Positions 6,994 through 13,348 of a DNA stretch of 15,475 nucleotides are shown here, one piece after another. Numbering within the stretch: position 1 is the first letter of the stretch; each line of letters begins with the position of its first letter. The notes under the pieces were generated by a model, which was not told the origin of the DNA, ran no database searches, and saw only the letters and a program-made list of their open reading frames with translations. The DNA lies in the NCBI GenBank assembly GCA_964591885.1, contig CAZQCJ010000009.1, forward strand, positions 1 to 15,475, written 5' to 3'. The DNA is from CAZQCJ01 sp964591885. GTDB lineage: Bacteria; Patescibacteriota; Microgenomatia; PFEM01; JAPLYW01. Made by a program: the position numbers and the translations under genes.

Positions 6994-7968
6994 ATGATTT
7001 TCTTTTATCTCTTATTGATTTTAATCTTTTCTTTTCTTTTAGTTAAAGCCACTGATATTTTAATTGTTAATTTTAAATCGCTTTCTTTAAAAACAGGCTT
7101 GCGGAAATTTGCCATCACCGGTTTAGTCTTAGGCTTAGCTACAAGTTTGCCTGAACTTTTTGTCGGCTTGAGTTCTGCCTTTGCTGGAAAATCAATTCTT
7201 TCTCTAGGGAATATTATTGGAGCCAATATTGCTAATTTATCTTTAGTTGTAGGTGGGGCGGCTTTAGTGGGTGGTGTTTTAAAAGTGGAAGGTTTTTTTC
7301 TTAGAAAAGATGTTTTTTATGTCTTTTTAGCTGCTGCCGCGCCAATGATTTTATTAGTAGATAAGGTTTTATCGCGAATCGATGGTTTAATTTTGTTAAT
7401 TTTTTATATCTTTTATCAAATTGTTATCTTTAACGAAGAAAAACACGGTCATGAATTTAAAAAGACCCAAGAGATAGGAGTAATCCAGAGATTAATAAGA
7501 AAAATAAACCATTCCAAAACAAAAAAAGAAATCAGCTGGATTTTGTTAAGTATTATTATCCTTTTGTTTTCATCTGATTTTCTGATTAGGGTTGCAAATA
7601 AATTAGCCGTGAATCTTAATCTGCCCTTAATTTTAATTGGTCTTTTGGTTATTTCAATTGGGACAACTCTACCAGAATTAGTTTTTGGCATTAAAGCGAT
7701 CAAGGATAGGCAATCAAGCATGGTTTTTGGCAACCTTTCTGGTTCTATTGTGGCTAATGCCACCCTAGTTATCGGTTTAGTTGCCTTAATTTCTCCAATT
7801 CACGTTCAGGCTTTTAATAGTTATCTTTTAGCTACCATGGCTTTTGTGATTATTTTTGTTCTTTTTTATCTTTTTATTCATACCAAACATCGCCTAGAGC
7901 GTTGGGAAGGAGGATTACTTTTTTTAGTTTATTTAATATTTGTTTTTCTTGAATTCCGAGGATTTTGA
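6994..7968 (+). CDS. Na+/Ca2+ exchanger-type antiporter (CaCA family)
   Basis: A membrane antiporter that expels calcium (or a similar cation) in exchange for sodium or protons. The 324 residues contain the two inverted alpha repeats that form the ion site: ATSLPELFVGLSS with GNIIGANIANL in the N-terminal half, and IGTTLPELVFGIK with GNLSGSIVANA in the C-terminal half. Each half has about five helices, separated by a charged cytoplasmic loop (about residues 145-180, KHGHEFKKTQ onward). Length and layout match bacterial YrbG/CaxA-like members. It begins nine bases after the P-type ATPase stop, with only a weak AAAGAA upstream, so it is probably co-transcribed and translationally coupled. A shared job with the ATPase in ion efflux is inferred from that context. 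Confidence 0.92.
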   Translation: MIFFYLLLILIFSFLLVKATDILIVNFKSLSLKTGLRKFAITGLVLGLATSLPELFVGLSSAFAGKSILSLGNIIGANIANLSLVVGGAALVGGVLKVEGFFLRKDVFYVFLAAAAPMILLVDKVLSRIDGLILLIFYIFYQIVIFNEEKHGHEFKKTQEIGVIQRLIRKINHSKTKKEISWILLSIIILLFSSDFLIRVANKLAVNLNLPLILIGLLVISIGTTLPELVFGIKAIKDRQSSMVFGNLSGSIVANATLVIGLVALISPIHVQAFNSYLLATMAFVIIFVLFYLFIHTKHRLERWEGGLLFLVYLIFVFLEFRGF

Positions 7969-7971
7969 GAA

Positions 7972-9270
7972 ATGGAAGTTATTGCTGATTTACATCTTCA
8001 CAGTAAATACTCTCGGGCAGTTTCACAACGAATGGAAATTTCCCAGATTAACCTTTGGGCAAGTAGAAAGGGAATTGATTTAGTGGGAACAGCTGATTTT
8101 ACTCATCCTTTATGGTTCAGAGAATTAAAAATTAATCTTAATGAAGTTCAAGATGGAGTTTATGGTTTTAAAAATCCTCTCAAAAAACAGTCTAATCCTT
8201 TGTTTCTGCTAACTACGGAAATTTCCTCGATTTACAGACAGAATGGCCATTCCCACAGGATTCATAATTTAATTTTAGCCCCTAATCTTGATGTTGTTGA
8301 GGAAATCAATAATAAACTTCGTTCGTACGGGGTTAATTTAATGTCCGATGGCCGACCGATTACCGGCTTAAGTACGCCACAGCTTTGTGAAATTATCTTT
8401 TCGGTTTCAAGGGATTGTTTAGTTATCCCGGCTCATATTTGGACTCCCTGGTATTCACTTTACGGCTCCAATTCCGGTTTTGATTCCTTAAAGGATTGTT
8501 TTCGGGAATTTGCCGGAGAGATTAAAGCGATTGAAACGGGTTTATCTTCTGATCCAGCCATGAATTGGCGGATTGTTGAATTAGATAAGCGAAGTATCCT
8601 TAGTTTTTCTGACGCTCATAGCCCACAAAAATTAGGCAGAGAAGCAACAGTTTTTGAAGTAGAAGATATTAAAAAGCTTAAATATGAGGATATTAAACAG
8701 GCAATCATTAATAATAGGATTGCCTATACAATTGAGTTTTATCCAGAAGAAGGTAAATATCATTGGACCGGGCATCGTCTTTGCCAGGTTAAACAATCGC
8801 CAAAACAGACAATCAAATCAGGAGTGATTTGTCCGGTTTGCGGAAGGAGGCTAACAATTGGAGTAATGCAGCGTGTTGAAGAATTAGCTAGTCGTTCGGT
8901 TGAGGATGTTATGGGTGAGAAAAACCATTTGGTTAAATCGAAAACAGGTCGGCCCCCTTACTTTATGGTTGTTCCTTTACTGGAAATAATAGCAGAATCA
9001 ATGGGGAAGACAGTTAATAGCCAGGCTGTAAATAATCGTTACGAACAAATGGTGGAGAAGTTTGGTTCTGAATTTGAGGTTTTGTTGAAAACCCCGGTTA
9101 AGTTTATTGCTCAAGGTTTTGATGAAAAAATTGCTGAGGCGATAAACAGAGTTAGGCAAGGGCAGATTTTTGTTGACCCAGGTTATGATGGCGTTTTTGG
9201 GGTAGTTAAAATTTGGCCAGATTCTAAAGAGAAAGAAGAAGAGCAAAAAGAGCAAATGAGACTTTTCTGA
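7972..9270 (+). CDS. Endonuclease Q family protein (PHP domain)
   Basis: EndoQ nicks DNA 5' to deaminated bases (uracil, hypoxanthine, xanthine) and abasic sites; it was characterised in Thermococcales, and homologues occur in some bacteria, often mislabelled as UvrD-like helicases. The N-terminal PHP metal site is intact: His8, His10, Asp42/His45 (ADFTHP), Glu83, His93-His98 region, His155 (PAHIWTPW) and SFSDAHS (Asp214, His216). A zinc-binding segment follows, with His268, Cys271, Cys287 and Cys290 (GHRLC, CPVCGRRLT). The C-terminal part has the family blocks RPPYFMVVPLLEI, FGSEFEVLL and PGYDGVFGVVKI. At 432 residues it is full length. The start is ATG 7972, three bases after the exchanger stop, with GAGGA at 7958-7962. 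Likely role: repair of deamination damage, with the upstream ligase a plausible partner. Confidence 0.9.
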   Translation: MEVIADLHLHSKYSRAVSQRMEISQINLWASRKGIDLVGTADFTHPLWFRELKINLNEVQDGVYGFKNPLKKQSNPLFLLTTEISSIYRQNGHSHRIHNLILAPNLDVVEEINNKLRSYGVNLMSDGRPITGLSTPQLCEIIFSVSRDCLVIPAHIWTPWYSLYGSNSGFDSLKDCFREFAGEIKAIETGLSSDPAMNWRIVELDKRSILSFSDAHSPQKLGREATVFEVEDIKKLKYEDIKQAIINNRIAYTIEFYPEEGKYHWTGHRLCQVKQSPKQTIKSGVICPVCGRRLTIGVMQRVEELASRSVEDVMGEKNHLVKSKTGRPPYFMVVPLLEIIAESMGKTVNSQAVNNRYEQMVEKFGSEFEVLLKTPVKFIAQGFDEKIAEAINRVRQGQIFVDPGYDGVFGVVKIWPDSKEKEEEQKEQMRLF

Positions 9271-9274
9271 AGAA

Positions 9275-9290
9275 ATTGACAATTGACAAT
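9275..9290. repeat. Short tandem heptamer ATTGACA (about 2.3 copies)
   Basis: ATTGACA occurs twice in tandem followed by AT. The repeat creates two perfect TTGACA hexamers (9276-9281 and 9283-9288); the second lies at a suitable distance from a -10 box for the next gene. Confidence 0.7.
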
Positions 9291-9312
9291 GCTTTTATTC
9301 GATGGGTATTCT
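9283..9312 (+). promoter_or_regulatory. Sigma-70-type promoter for the DUF4870 gene
   Basis: A perfect TTGACA at 9283-9288 is followed by an 18-base spacer and TATTCT at 9307-9312 (four of six matches). The predicted transcript starts near 9319, leaving a leader of about 27 bases that includes the strong ribosome binding site AAAGGGGGTG at 9332-9341. Confidence 0.5.
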
Positions 9313-9345
9313 AATATCAATAGTCTTTTTGAAAGGGGGTGAAAA

Positions 9346-9654
9346 ATGACAGGTTTACCGAGAAATACAGCGGCAGCATTATCTTATGTTTTAGGTTGGT
9401 TAACAGGGATTGTTTTTCTTTTAATTGAGAAGGATTCCTTTGTCCGCTTTCATGCGGCTCAATCAATCGTTGTTTTTGGTATTTTGACAATTGTGGTTTT
9501 AATCCCCGGAATTGGCTGGGTGATTGCTCCTTTAGCTTGGATTGTCGGATTTGTTTTGTGGCTGGGTTTGATTTTCAAGTCTTATCAGGGAGAAGAATTT
9601 AAATTACCTTGGGCAGGAAATATGGCCAAAAAACTTTTAGGAAAATTCAAATAG
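9346..9654 (+). CDS. DUF4870 domain membrane protein
   Basis: A 102-residue integral membrane protein with three or four hydrophobic segments (about 8-27, 37-57 and 60-80). The conserved pattern RFHAAQSIVVFG, then PGIGW and a final KLPWAGN, is that of DUF4870 (COG3296), distantly related to the plastid import protein Tic20. Its function in bacteria is not established. The ATG at 9346 is well supported by AAAGGGGGTG five bases upstream, one of the three strong Shine-Dalgarno sequences in the window. It seems to be a single-gene unit: it has its own promoter, and a new promoter follows 7 bases after its stop. Confidence 0.85.
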   Translation: MTGLPRNTAAALSYVLGWLTGIVFLLIEKDSFVRFHAAQSIVVFGILTIVVLIPGIGWVIAPLAWIVGFVLWLGLIFKSYQGEEFKLPWAGNMAKKLLGKFK

Positions 9655-9660
9655 TTTTTT

Positions 9661-9669
9661 TGTTATACT
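9661..9669 (+). promoter_or_regulatory. Extended -10 promoter for the phosphoribosyltransferase operon (leaderless candidate)
   Basis: TGtTATACT is an extended -10 box (hexamer five of six). Exactly six bases (TAAAGA) separate it from the ATG at 9676, the same spacing as at the P-type ATPase gene. The transcript would start on or next to the A of the ATG. No Shine-Dalgarno sequence and no good -35 box are visible. Confidence 0.6.
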
Positions 9670-9675
9670 TAAAGA

Positions 9676-10311
9676 ATGATTTTTTCTAACCGTTTTGAGG
9701 CAGGCAGGCAATTGGCTGAAAAGGTTTTAAAAGTTTTAGGCTTAGTTTCTAACTCTTCTTTGATTGTTTTGGCGATACCAAGAGGGGGGATATTAATAGG
9801 CTCTCAGTTGTCTTCAGTTTTAAGCTGTCCCTTAGATGTTGTTGTAACTAAAAAAATCGGCGCACCGGGAAATCCGGAATTAGCTATCGGAGCAATGGGA
9901 TTGAAGGGTAAGCCGGTAATTAATGAGGCTCTGGCAACAAAAGTAAATGCTGATGAGGATTATCTCAAATCTCAAATCTCAAATCTCAAATCGAAGCTAA
10001 CTAGTGATACTAGAAAATATCGCGGAGATAAATCACCGCTTAATTTAAAAAATAAAATAGTGATTATTACTGACGATGGAGTAGCAACTGGAGCAACAAT
10101 AAAAGCGGCAATTGAAATTTTAAGACAGGAGAATCCACGAAAGATTATTGTGGCTGTGCCGGTAATAGCCAAAGATGCTTTAAAAGAAATTGAAGGTTTA
10201 GCTGATGAAGTTATTTATTTGGAAGCACCAGATTTATTTTTTGCCGTTGGTCAATTCTATCAGGACTTTAAACAAATTACAGATAGAGAAGTCAAGGATT
10301 TGTTAAAATGA
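9676..10311 (+). CDS. Phosphoribosyltransferase family protein (COG1926-like)
   Basis: A type I phosphoribosyltransferase-fold protein of 211 residues. The PRPP-binding loop reads VIITDDGVATGATIKAA, and the N-terminal half has AIPRGG and VTKKIGAPGNPELAIGA, both typical of the COG1926 group of predicted phosphoribosyltransferases. The natural substrate of that group is not established. Residues about 97-108 are encoded by a perfect heptamer repeat and form a helix before the YRG motif. The length of that helix appears normal, judged from remembered relatives. It is the first gene of a tight operon: its TGA overlaps the pth start (ATGA). Translation probably begins on a leaderless mRNA. Confidence 0.85.
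   Translation: MIFSNRFEAGRQLAEKVLKVLGLVSNSSLIVLAIPRGGILIGSQLSSVLSCPLDVVVTKKIGAPGNPELAIGAMGLKGKPVINEALATKVNADEDYLKSQISNLKSKLTSDTRKYRGDKSPLNLKNKIVIITDDGVATGATIKAAIEILRQENPRKIIVAVPVIAKDALKEIEGLADEVIYLEAPDLFFAVGQFYQDFKQITDREVKDLLK
9964..9991. repeat. Four perfect tandem copies of CTCAAAT inside a gene
   Basis: The heptamer CTCAAAT is repeated four times without error. Since 7 is not a multiple of 3, the reading frame shifts within each copy and the encoded peptide repeats every 21 bases (LKSQISN then LKS). The repeat lies in a predicted helix of the phosphoribosyltransferase. Gain or loss of one copy would break the frame. Confidence 0.9.
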
Positions 10312-10877
10312 AGCTTATTGTTGGATTGGGAAATCCAGGAGAGAAATATCAAAACTCTCGTCATAATTTAGGCTTTATGGTTTTGGATGAATTTGCCAAG
10401 AAAGTTCTCCCTTTGGCAAAAACCAAGTGGGAGACAAACAAAAAATTCAATTCCCAATTTATAATTTTTAATTTACAATTTATCTTAGTTAAACCTCAAA
10501 CAATGGTAAATGCTTCTGGTTATGCACTAGCGGGAATAGCCAATTTTTATAAGGTTAAGGCAGAGGATATTTGGGTAGTCCATGATGATATTGATTTACC
10601 TTTAGGGAAGATTAAAATTAGATTAGGTGGAGCGGCAGCCGGTCATCATGGGGTAGAATCAATTATTCAACAAATAGGGACGGATAAATTTTTTCGCTTT
10701 CGTTTGGGTATTGGCCATCCGGGAAGAAATAATGATAAATTGGTAAAAAAATATGTTCTGCAAAAGTTTGATTCCCACGAGATAGGTGAAGTAAAACAAG
10801 TGATTAAAAAAGTAACCCAGGCTTTAAGGGAAGCTTTAAAAAATGATTTATCCAAAGCCATGAGTAAATTTAATTAA
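10308..10877 (+). CDS. pth: Peptidyl-tRNA hydrolase
   Basis: Releases tRNA from peptidyl-tRNAs that drop off ribosomes; usually essential. The 189 residues contain the Pth signature LGNPGEKYQNSRHN with catalytic His19 and Asn9, then Asn68 (TMVNASG) and Asp93 (VHDDIDLP), at positions that agree with E. coli Pth (His20, Asn68, Asp93). GIGHPG is also present. The substrate-binding GHNG motif reads GHHG, so the Asn equivalent to E. coli Asn114 is His. Residues 47-60 repeat as FNSQFII/FNLQFIL from a 21-base imperfect duplication. The start overlaps the upstream stop in ATGA, and AAGGA near 10294 may help; its stop overlaps the next start (TAATG). Translational coupling is likely. Confidence 0.96.
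   Translation: MKLIVGLGNPGEKYQNSRHNLGFMVLDEFAKKVLPLAKTKWETNKKFNSQFIIFNLQFILVKPQTMVNASGYALAGIANFYKVKAEDIWVVHDDIDLPLGKIKIRLGGAAAGHHGVESIIQQIGTDKFFRFRLGIGHPGRNNDKLVKKYVLQKFDSHEIGEVKQVIKKVTQALREALKNDLSKAMSKFN
10446..10487. repeat. Two imperfect 21-base repeats within pth
   Basis: Bases 10446-10466 and 10467-10487 are identical at about 15 of 21 positions and encode FNSQFII and FNLQFIL. The period (21 = 3 x 7) matches that of the CTCAAAT array in the preceding gene. This could be an old heptamer array worn down by mutation. Confidence 0.55.
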
Positions 10878-12034
10878 TGAAGAAACAATTTTTTTCTTTA
10901 ACTTTAGTTTCTACTTTTCGCCGTCTTGCTTTTGGCTTGCTGGCTTTGTTTTCACCACTTTATATTTTCCGCCTTATTTTTAATATTTCTTCAATAGAAG
11001 CAACAATTAGAATGGGAATTATTGGTGTCCTAGGTTATGTATTGCTTTTTTGTTTGGTTAAGATTTTAACCTTTCCTTTAGCTGAAAACCTTTCTTTTAA
11101 GTTTGGCTTTAAAAATGTTATTGCCCTTTCTTTTATTCCCTTTTTTCTCTATATTACTTTTTTAATCTTATCCGAAGAACACTTATTCTTTTTAATTTTG
11201 TCAGCTTTTTTCGGCGGTTTACAAGCTGGGCTTTTCTGGTTTGCCTATCATGGAATGTTTGTTAAGGCGGTCAATGAGCATTCCTTTGGTTTCCATGAAG
11301 GAATCTGTCAGGGTTTAGGCGTCTTGACCTTATTGATATCACCAATCTTAGGCAGTTTACTGATTTTCTTTTTTGGTTTTACTAGTTTATTTTTAACTGC
11401 TACCTTTTTGGTTTTATTAGCAGCTTTAGCTCTTATTTTTGCGGCTAGAGATAAACCCTTCCATGATGCTCGTTTTTTAACCTCTTTTACTTTATTTAAA
11501 AAGCGTCCCCAAACTTTTTTTGCCTATTTATGCTGGGGTGGGGAGACTTCTTTATATGGTAATCTTTGGCCTATTTTTTTAATTTTAATTTTAGGTGATA
11601 TTCTTTCCTATGGGGGGATTATAACGATTGGAATTTTATTTTCAGTTTTGGCAACTTTTTTAATTGGTCATTGGGTGGATAAGGCTAAAGGGAGTAAAGT
11701 TCTGGTTTTTGGTATTATTTTGGCAGGTTTTACTTGGCTTTTGAGGATAATGGCCTATTTTCCTCTTTTAATTATTTTTGTAGATGGTTTTTATCGTTTA
11801 AGCGAACAGATGAGAGCTATCCCGATGGATGTTTTTTCTTACAAAAAAGCTGTTGGTGGAGTCGGTGGGACGAGTCAAGCTCTTTATTTTCGTGAGATTG
11901 CTTTGAATTTAGGGACATTTCTCTTTTTAAGCCTAGCTTCTTTCATGATTTTTTTCGGACTACCTTTTTGGTCAATTTTTATCTTAGCCTTTTTAGGAAC
12001 ATTAACGCCGTTTTTAGTTGTTAAAAAAGTTTAA
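10877..12034 (+). CDS. MFS-like transporter
   Basis: A 385-residue protein that is almost all hydrophobic, with about 11-12 predicted helices, few charged residues and a short basic stretch between halves near residues 190-215 (AARDKPFHDARF, FKKRPQTFF), as in major facilitator superfamily carriers. The loop GHWVDKAKGSK near residue 260 resembles the MFS loop between helices 8 and 9, and LAENLSFKFG near residue 70 may be its N-terminal equivalent. The substrate cannot be told from sequence. The ATG overlaps the pth TAA by one base, and no Shine-Dalgarno sequence is visible, so translation is probably coupled to pth. The neighbouring helical protein follows with no gap. Confidence 0.78.
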   Translation: MKKQFFSLTLVSTFRRLAFGLLALFSPLYIFRLIFNISSIEATIRMGIIGVLGYVLLFCLVKILTFPLAENLSFKFGFKNVIALSFIPFFLYITFLILSEEHLFFLILSAFFGGLQAGLFWFAYHGMFVKAVNEHSFGFHEGICQGLGVLTLLISPILGSLLIFFFGFTSLFLTATFLVLLAALALIFAARDKPFHDARFLTSFTLFKKRPQTFFAYLCWGGETSLYGNLWPIFLILILGDILSYGGIITIGILFSVLATFLIGHWVDKAKGSKVLVFGIILAGFTWLLRIMAYFPLLIIFVDGFYRLSEQMRAIPMDVFSYKKAVGGVGGTSQALYFREIALNLGTFLFLSLASFMIFFGLPFWSIFILAFLGTLTPFLVVKKV

Positions 12035-12328
12035 ATGAATAATACTAAAAGTTTCCATTCGCTGAAAAGTGTTTTAGCCAAAATTAATCTTCAAGAAGAT
12101 AAATATATTAGTCGAGAATTCCAAGACTATGGTTATCATTTAGCCGAAGAGTTAGATGATTTAAAACATAAAGCCCTATATATTAAATTGGCTAAAGAGT
12201 TACCCAGAGTTTTATTGGAAAAAGCTATAAATTTTGTTAAGGACGCTTATCAAGTTAAAAACCCGGCCAAGCTCTTTATGTGGAAACTCCAGCAGTTAAA
12301 AAAAGAGGTTAAGAATGAAGAGAAGTAA
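12035..12328 (+). CDS. Conserved-looking small helical protein, unknown function
   Basis: A 97-residue soluble, charged, mostly helical protein with no signal peptide or membrane segment. Notable segments are YISREFQDYGYHLAEELDD and LYIKLAKELPRVLLEKAI. I cannot name a family. Its ATG follows directly on the TAA of the transporter gene, and its own end overlaps the alkyltransferase start by 14 bases, so it is firmly embedded in the operon. The close coupling to the alkyltransferase-like gene hints at a link to DNA repair, but this is only context. No Shine-Dalgarno sequence is visible at its start. Confidence 0.7.
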   Translation: MNNTKSFHSLKSVLAKINLQEDKYISREFQDYGYHLAEELDDLKHKALYIKLAKELPRVLLEKAINFVKDAYQVKNPAKLFMWKLQQLKKEVKNEEK

Positions 12329-12638
12329 TTTTAATAATAAAGTTTATCGAGTTGTTCAGAAAATTCCCATTGGTAAAGTGATGACTTATGGTCAAGTTGC
12401 CAGGAGATTAGGGAAACCAAAGGCGGCTCAAGCGGTTGGGAAAGCCTTACATAATAACCCGAATTCTGAAAAAATTCCTTGCCATCGTGTGGTTAATTAT
12501 CTTGGTAGAATTGCTAAACATTATGCTTTTGGTGGTGGAATAGCACAGAGGAAAAAATTAATAGCTGAAGGAATAGAGTTTAAAGGCAAAAACCACATTA
12601 ATTTAAAGCATATTAAGATACCTTTAGATATATTTTAA
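12315..12638 (+). CDS. O6-alkylguanine-DNA alkyltransferase family protein (single domain)
   Basis: MGMT/Ogt-type DNA-binding domain of 107 residues that would remove alkyl groups from guanine O6. The acceptor motif IPCHRVV is intact with Cys56, so it is not a cysteine-less alkyltransferase-like (ATL) protein, although its length is that of ATLs. The winged helix-turn-helix region (MTYGQVARRLG) precedes PKAAQAVGKAL, where the arginine finger (Arg128 of human MGMT, in AARAVG) is replaced by Gln. That residue normally flips the damaged base, so activity may be altered. AGAGG at 12304-12308 lies six bases before the ATG, inside the end of the preceding gene. It is the last gene of the operon. 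Confidence 0.88.
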   Translation: MKRSNFNNKVYRVVQKIPIGKVMTYGQVARRLGKPKAAQAVGKALHNNPNSEKIPCHRVVNYLGRIAKHYAFGGGIAQRKKLIAEGIEFKGKNHINLKHIKIPLDIF

Positions 12639-12651
12639 TATATTTATTCAA

Positions 12652-12685
12652 TTAATTTTTATTTAAAAATTAAGATAAGTTTTTT
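12652..12685 (+). terminator. Possible AT-only hairpin terminator
   Basis: TTAATTTTT at 12652-12660 and AAAAATTAA at 12665-12673 form a perfect nine-pair stem with a four-base loop. A run of six T follows at 12680-12685, six bases after the stem. The stem has no G-C pair and the T-run is offset, so termination would be weak. Its position, just after the last gene of the operon and before a new promoter, fits. Confidence 0.35.
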
Positions 12686-12711
12686 AGGACTAGGGAATTT
12701 TATATTTGCAA

Positions 12712-12720
12712 TGTTATACT
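12712..12720 (+). promoter_or_regulatory. Extended -10 promoter for the four-helix membrane protein gene
   Basis: TGtTATACT is identical to the box upstream of the phosphoribosyltransferase gene. Transcription would start near 12727, twelve bases before the ATG at 12739. It overlaps the longer open frame from TTG 12706, arguing against that start. No good -35 box is seen. Confidence 0.5.
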
Positions 12721-12738
12721 GAATTTATAATTTTGTTT

Positions 12739-13287
12739 ATGTTCAAAAAAGAATTCAGACTCCATTTTTTAATTCTTTTTATTTGGTTAGTAATAGTTAC
12801 TTTTTTGAGGTGGCAGTGGCAATGGAATTTAGTTTGGATTTGGCTTGGCGCTTTTATCGGGACTTTTTTAATTAATCTTGATCATTTTATTTATCTTTTT
12901 TTTACTAATCCTCATGAATTAACAAGTCAACGAGCACAAAGATTATGGGAGCAAAAACATTTAAAGGAGTTAGTTTTTTTAATTTTTGATACGGATGAAG
13001 AAAGAATAAAATTAGCCTTTCATAATATTCTTTTCCAGATGATTCTTTTTATTCTTTGTTTCTTTGTCTTAACTTCAACAGAAAATCTTTTTGGGGTTGG
13101 TTTAGTGATGGGAATGGCTTTATATTTGCTTGGAGATGAATTTTATAAATGGTTGACTGGAAAAGAAGAGAGATTAAGGCAACGGCTTTTTTGGCCAGTA
13201 AAAATGGAGGTTTCACTGCAGAATCAAAAATTACTTTTAATCTTTATGCTTTTATTTTTTGTGGGTTTAAATCTCTTTTTAGTTTAA
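12739..13287 (+). CDS. Four-helix membrane protein, unknown function
   Basis: A protein of 182 residues with about four membrane helices (roughly 9-27, 32-54, 96-130 and 158-180) and a charged cytoplasmic loop between the second and third. Conserved-looking polar residues lie at helix ends: LINLDHFIY, LAFHNILFQ and YLLGDEFYKW. Buried Asp/His/Glu of this kind recalls membrane metal-dependent hydrolases (YdjM/DUF457 type), but the full family motif is absent, so I do not assign it. The frame is open from TTG 12706, but a start there would lie inside the -10 box; ATG 12739 is preferred. A TTG at 12733 is also possible. There is no Shine-Dalgarno sequence. It appears to be a single-gene unit. Confidence 0.65.
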   Translation: MFKKEFRLHFLILFIWLVIVTFLRWQWQWNLVWIWLGAFIGTFLINLDHFIYLFFTNPHELTSQRAQRLWEQKHLKELVFLIFDTDEERIKLAFHNILFQMILFILCFFVLTSTENLFGVGLVMGMALYLLGDEFYKWLTGKEERLRQRLFWPVKMEVSLQNQKLLLIFMLLFFVGLNLFLV

Positions 13288-13296
13288 TGTAGTGAA

Positions 13297-13340
13297 TGTT
13301 ATACAAGCTGTAAGGTATAGTATAATTTAAGAAAGGAGGT
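13297..13340 (+). promoter_or_regulatory. Promoter region and strong ribosome binding site of the redox operon
   Basis: Two -10 candidates are present: TGtTATACA at 13297-13305 and a perfect TATAAT at 13321-13326. Neither has a clear -35 box. The perfect hexamer would put the transcript start near 13333, at or inside the Shine-Dalgarno sequence AAAGGAGGT (13332-13340). The upstream box would give a leader of about 37 bases that keeps the site whole, so it is the better candidate. The ribosome binding site is eight bases before the GTG at 13349. Confidence 0.5.
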
Positions 13341-13348
13341 AAAAGATA

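Noticed and set aside
7449..7763. Minus-strand open frame of about 100 residues inside the exchanger gene
   Set aside because: It covers the conserved alpha-2 repeat of the exchanger; its composition is that of a shadow frame. Similar minus-strand frames at 6036-6251, 6375-6572, 7005-7226, 8998-9282, 9972-10172, 10667-10861, 13459-13692 and 13816-14016 were dropped for the same reason.
9964..9991. CRISPR or protein-repeat array
   Set aside because: A 7-base unit without spacers is a simple tandem repeat, not a CRISPR array, and there are no cas genes.
12706..12738. Upstream TTG start for the four-helix membrane protein
   Set aside because: The TTG and next codons overlap the extended -10 box TGTTATACT; translation from there would need an unseen promoter upstream.
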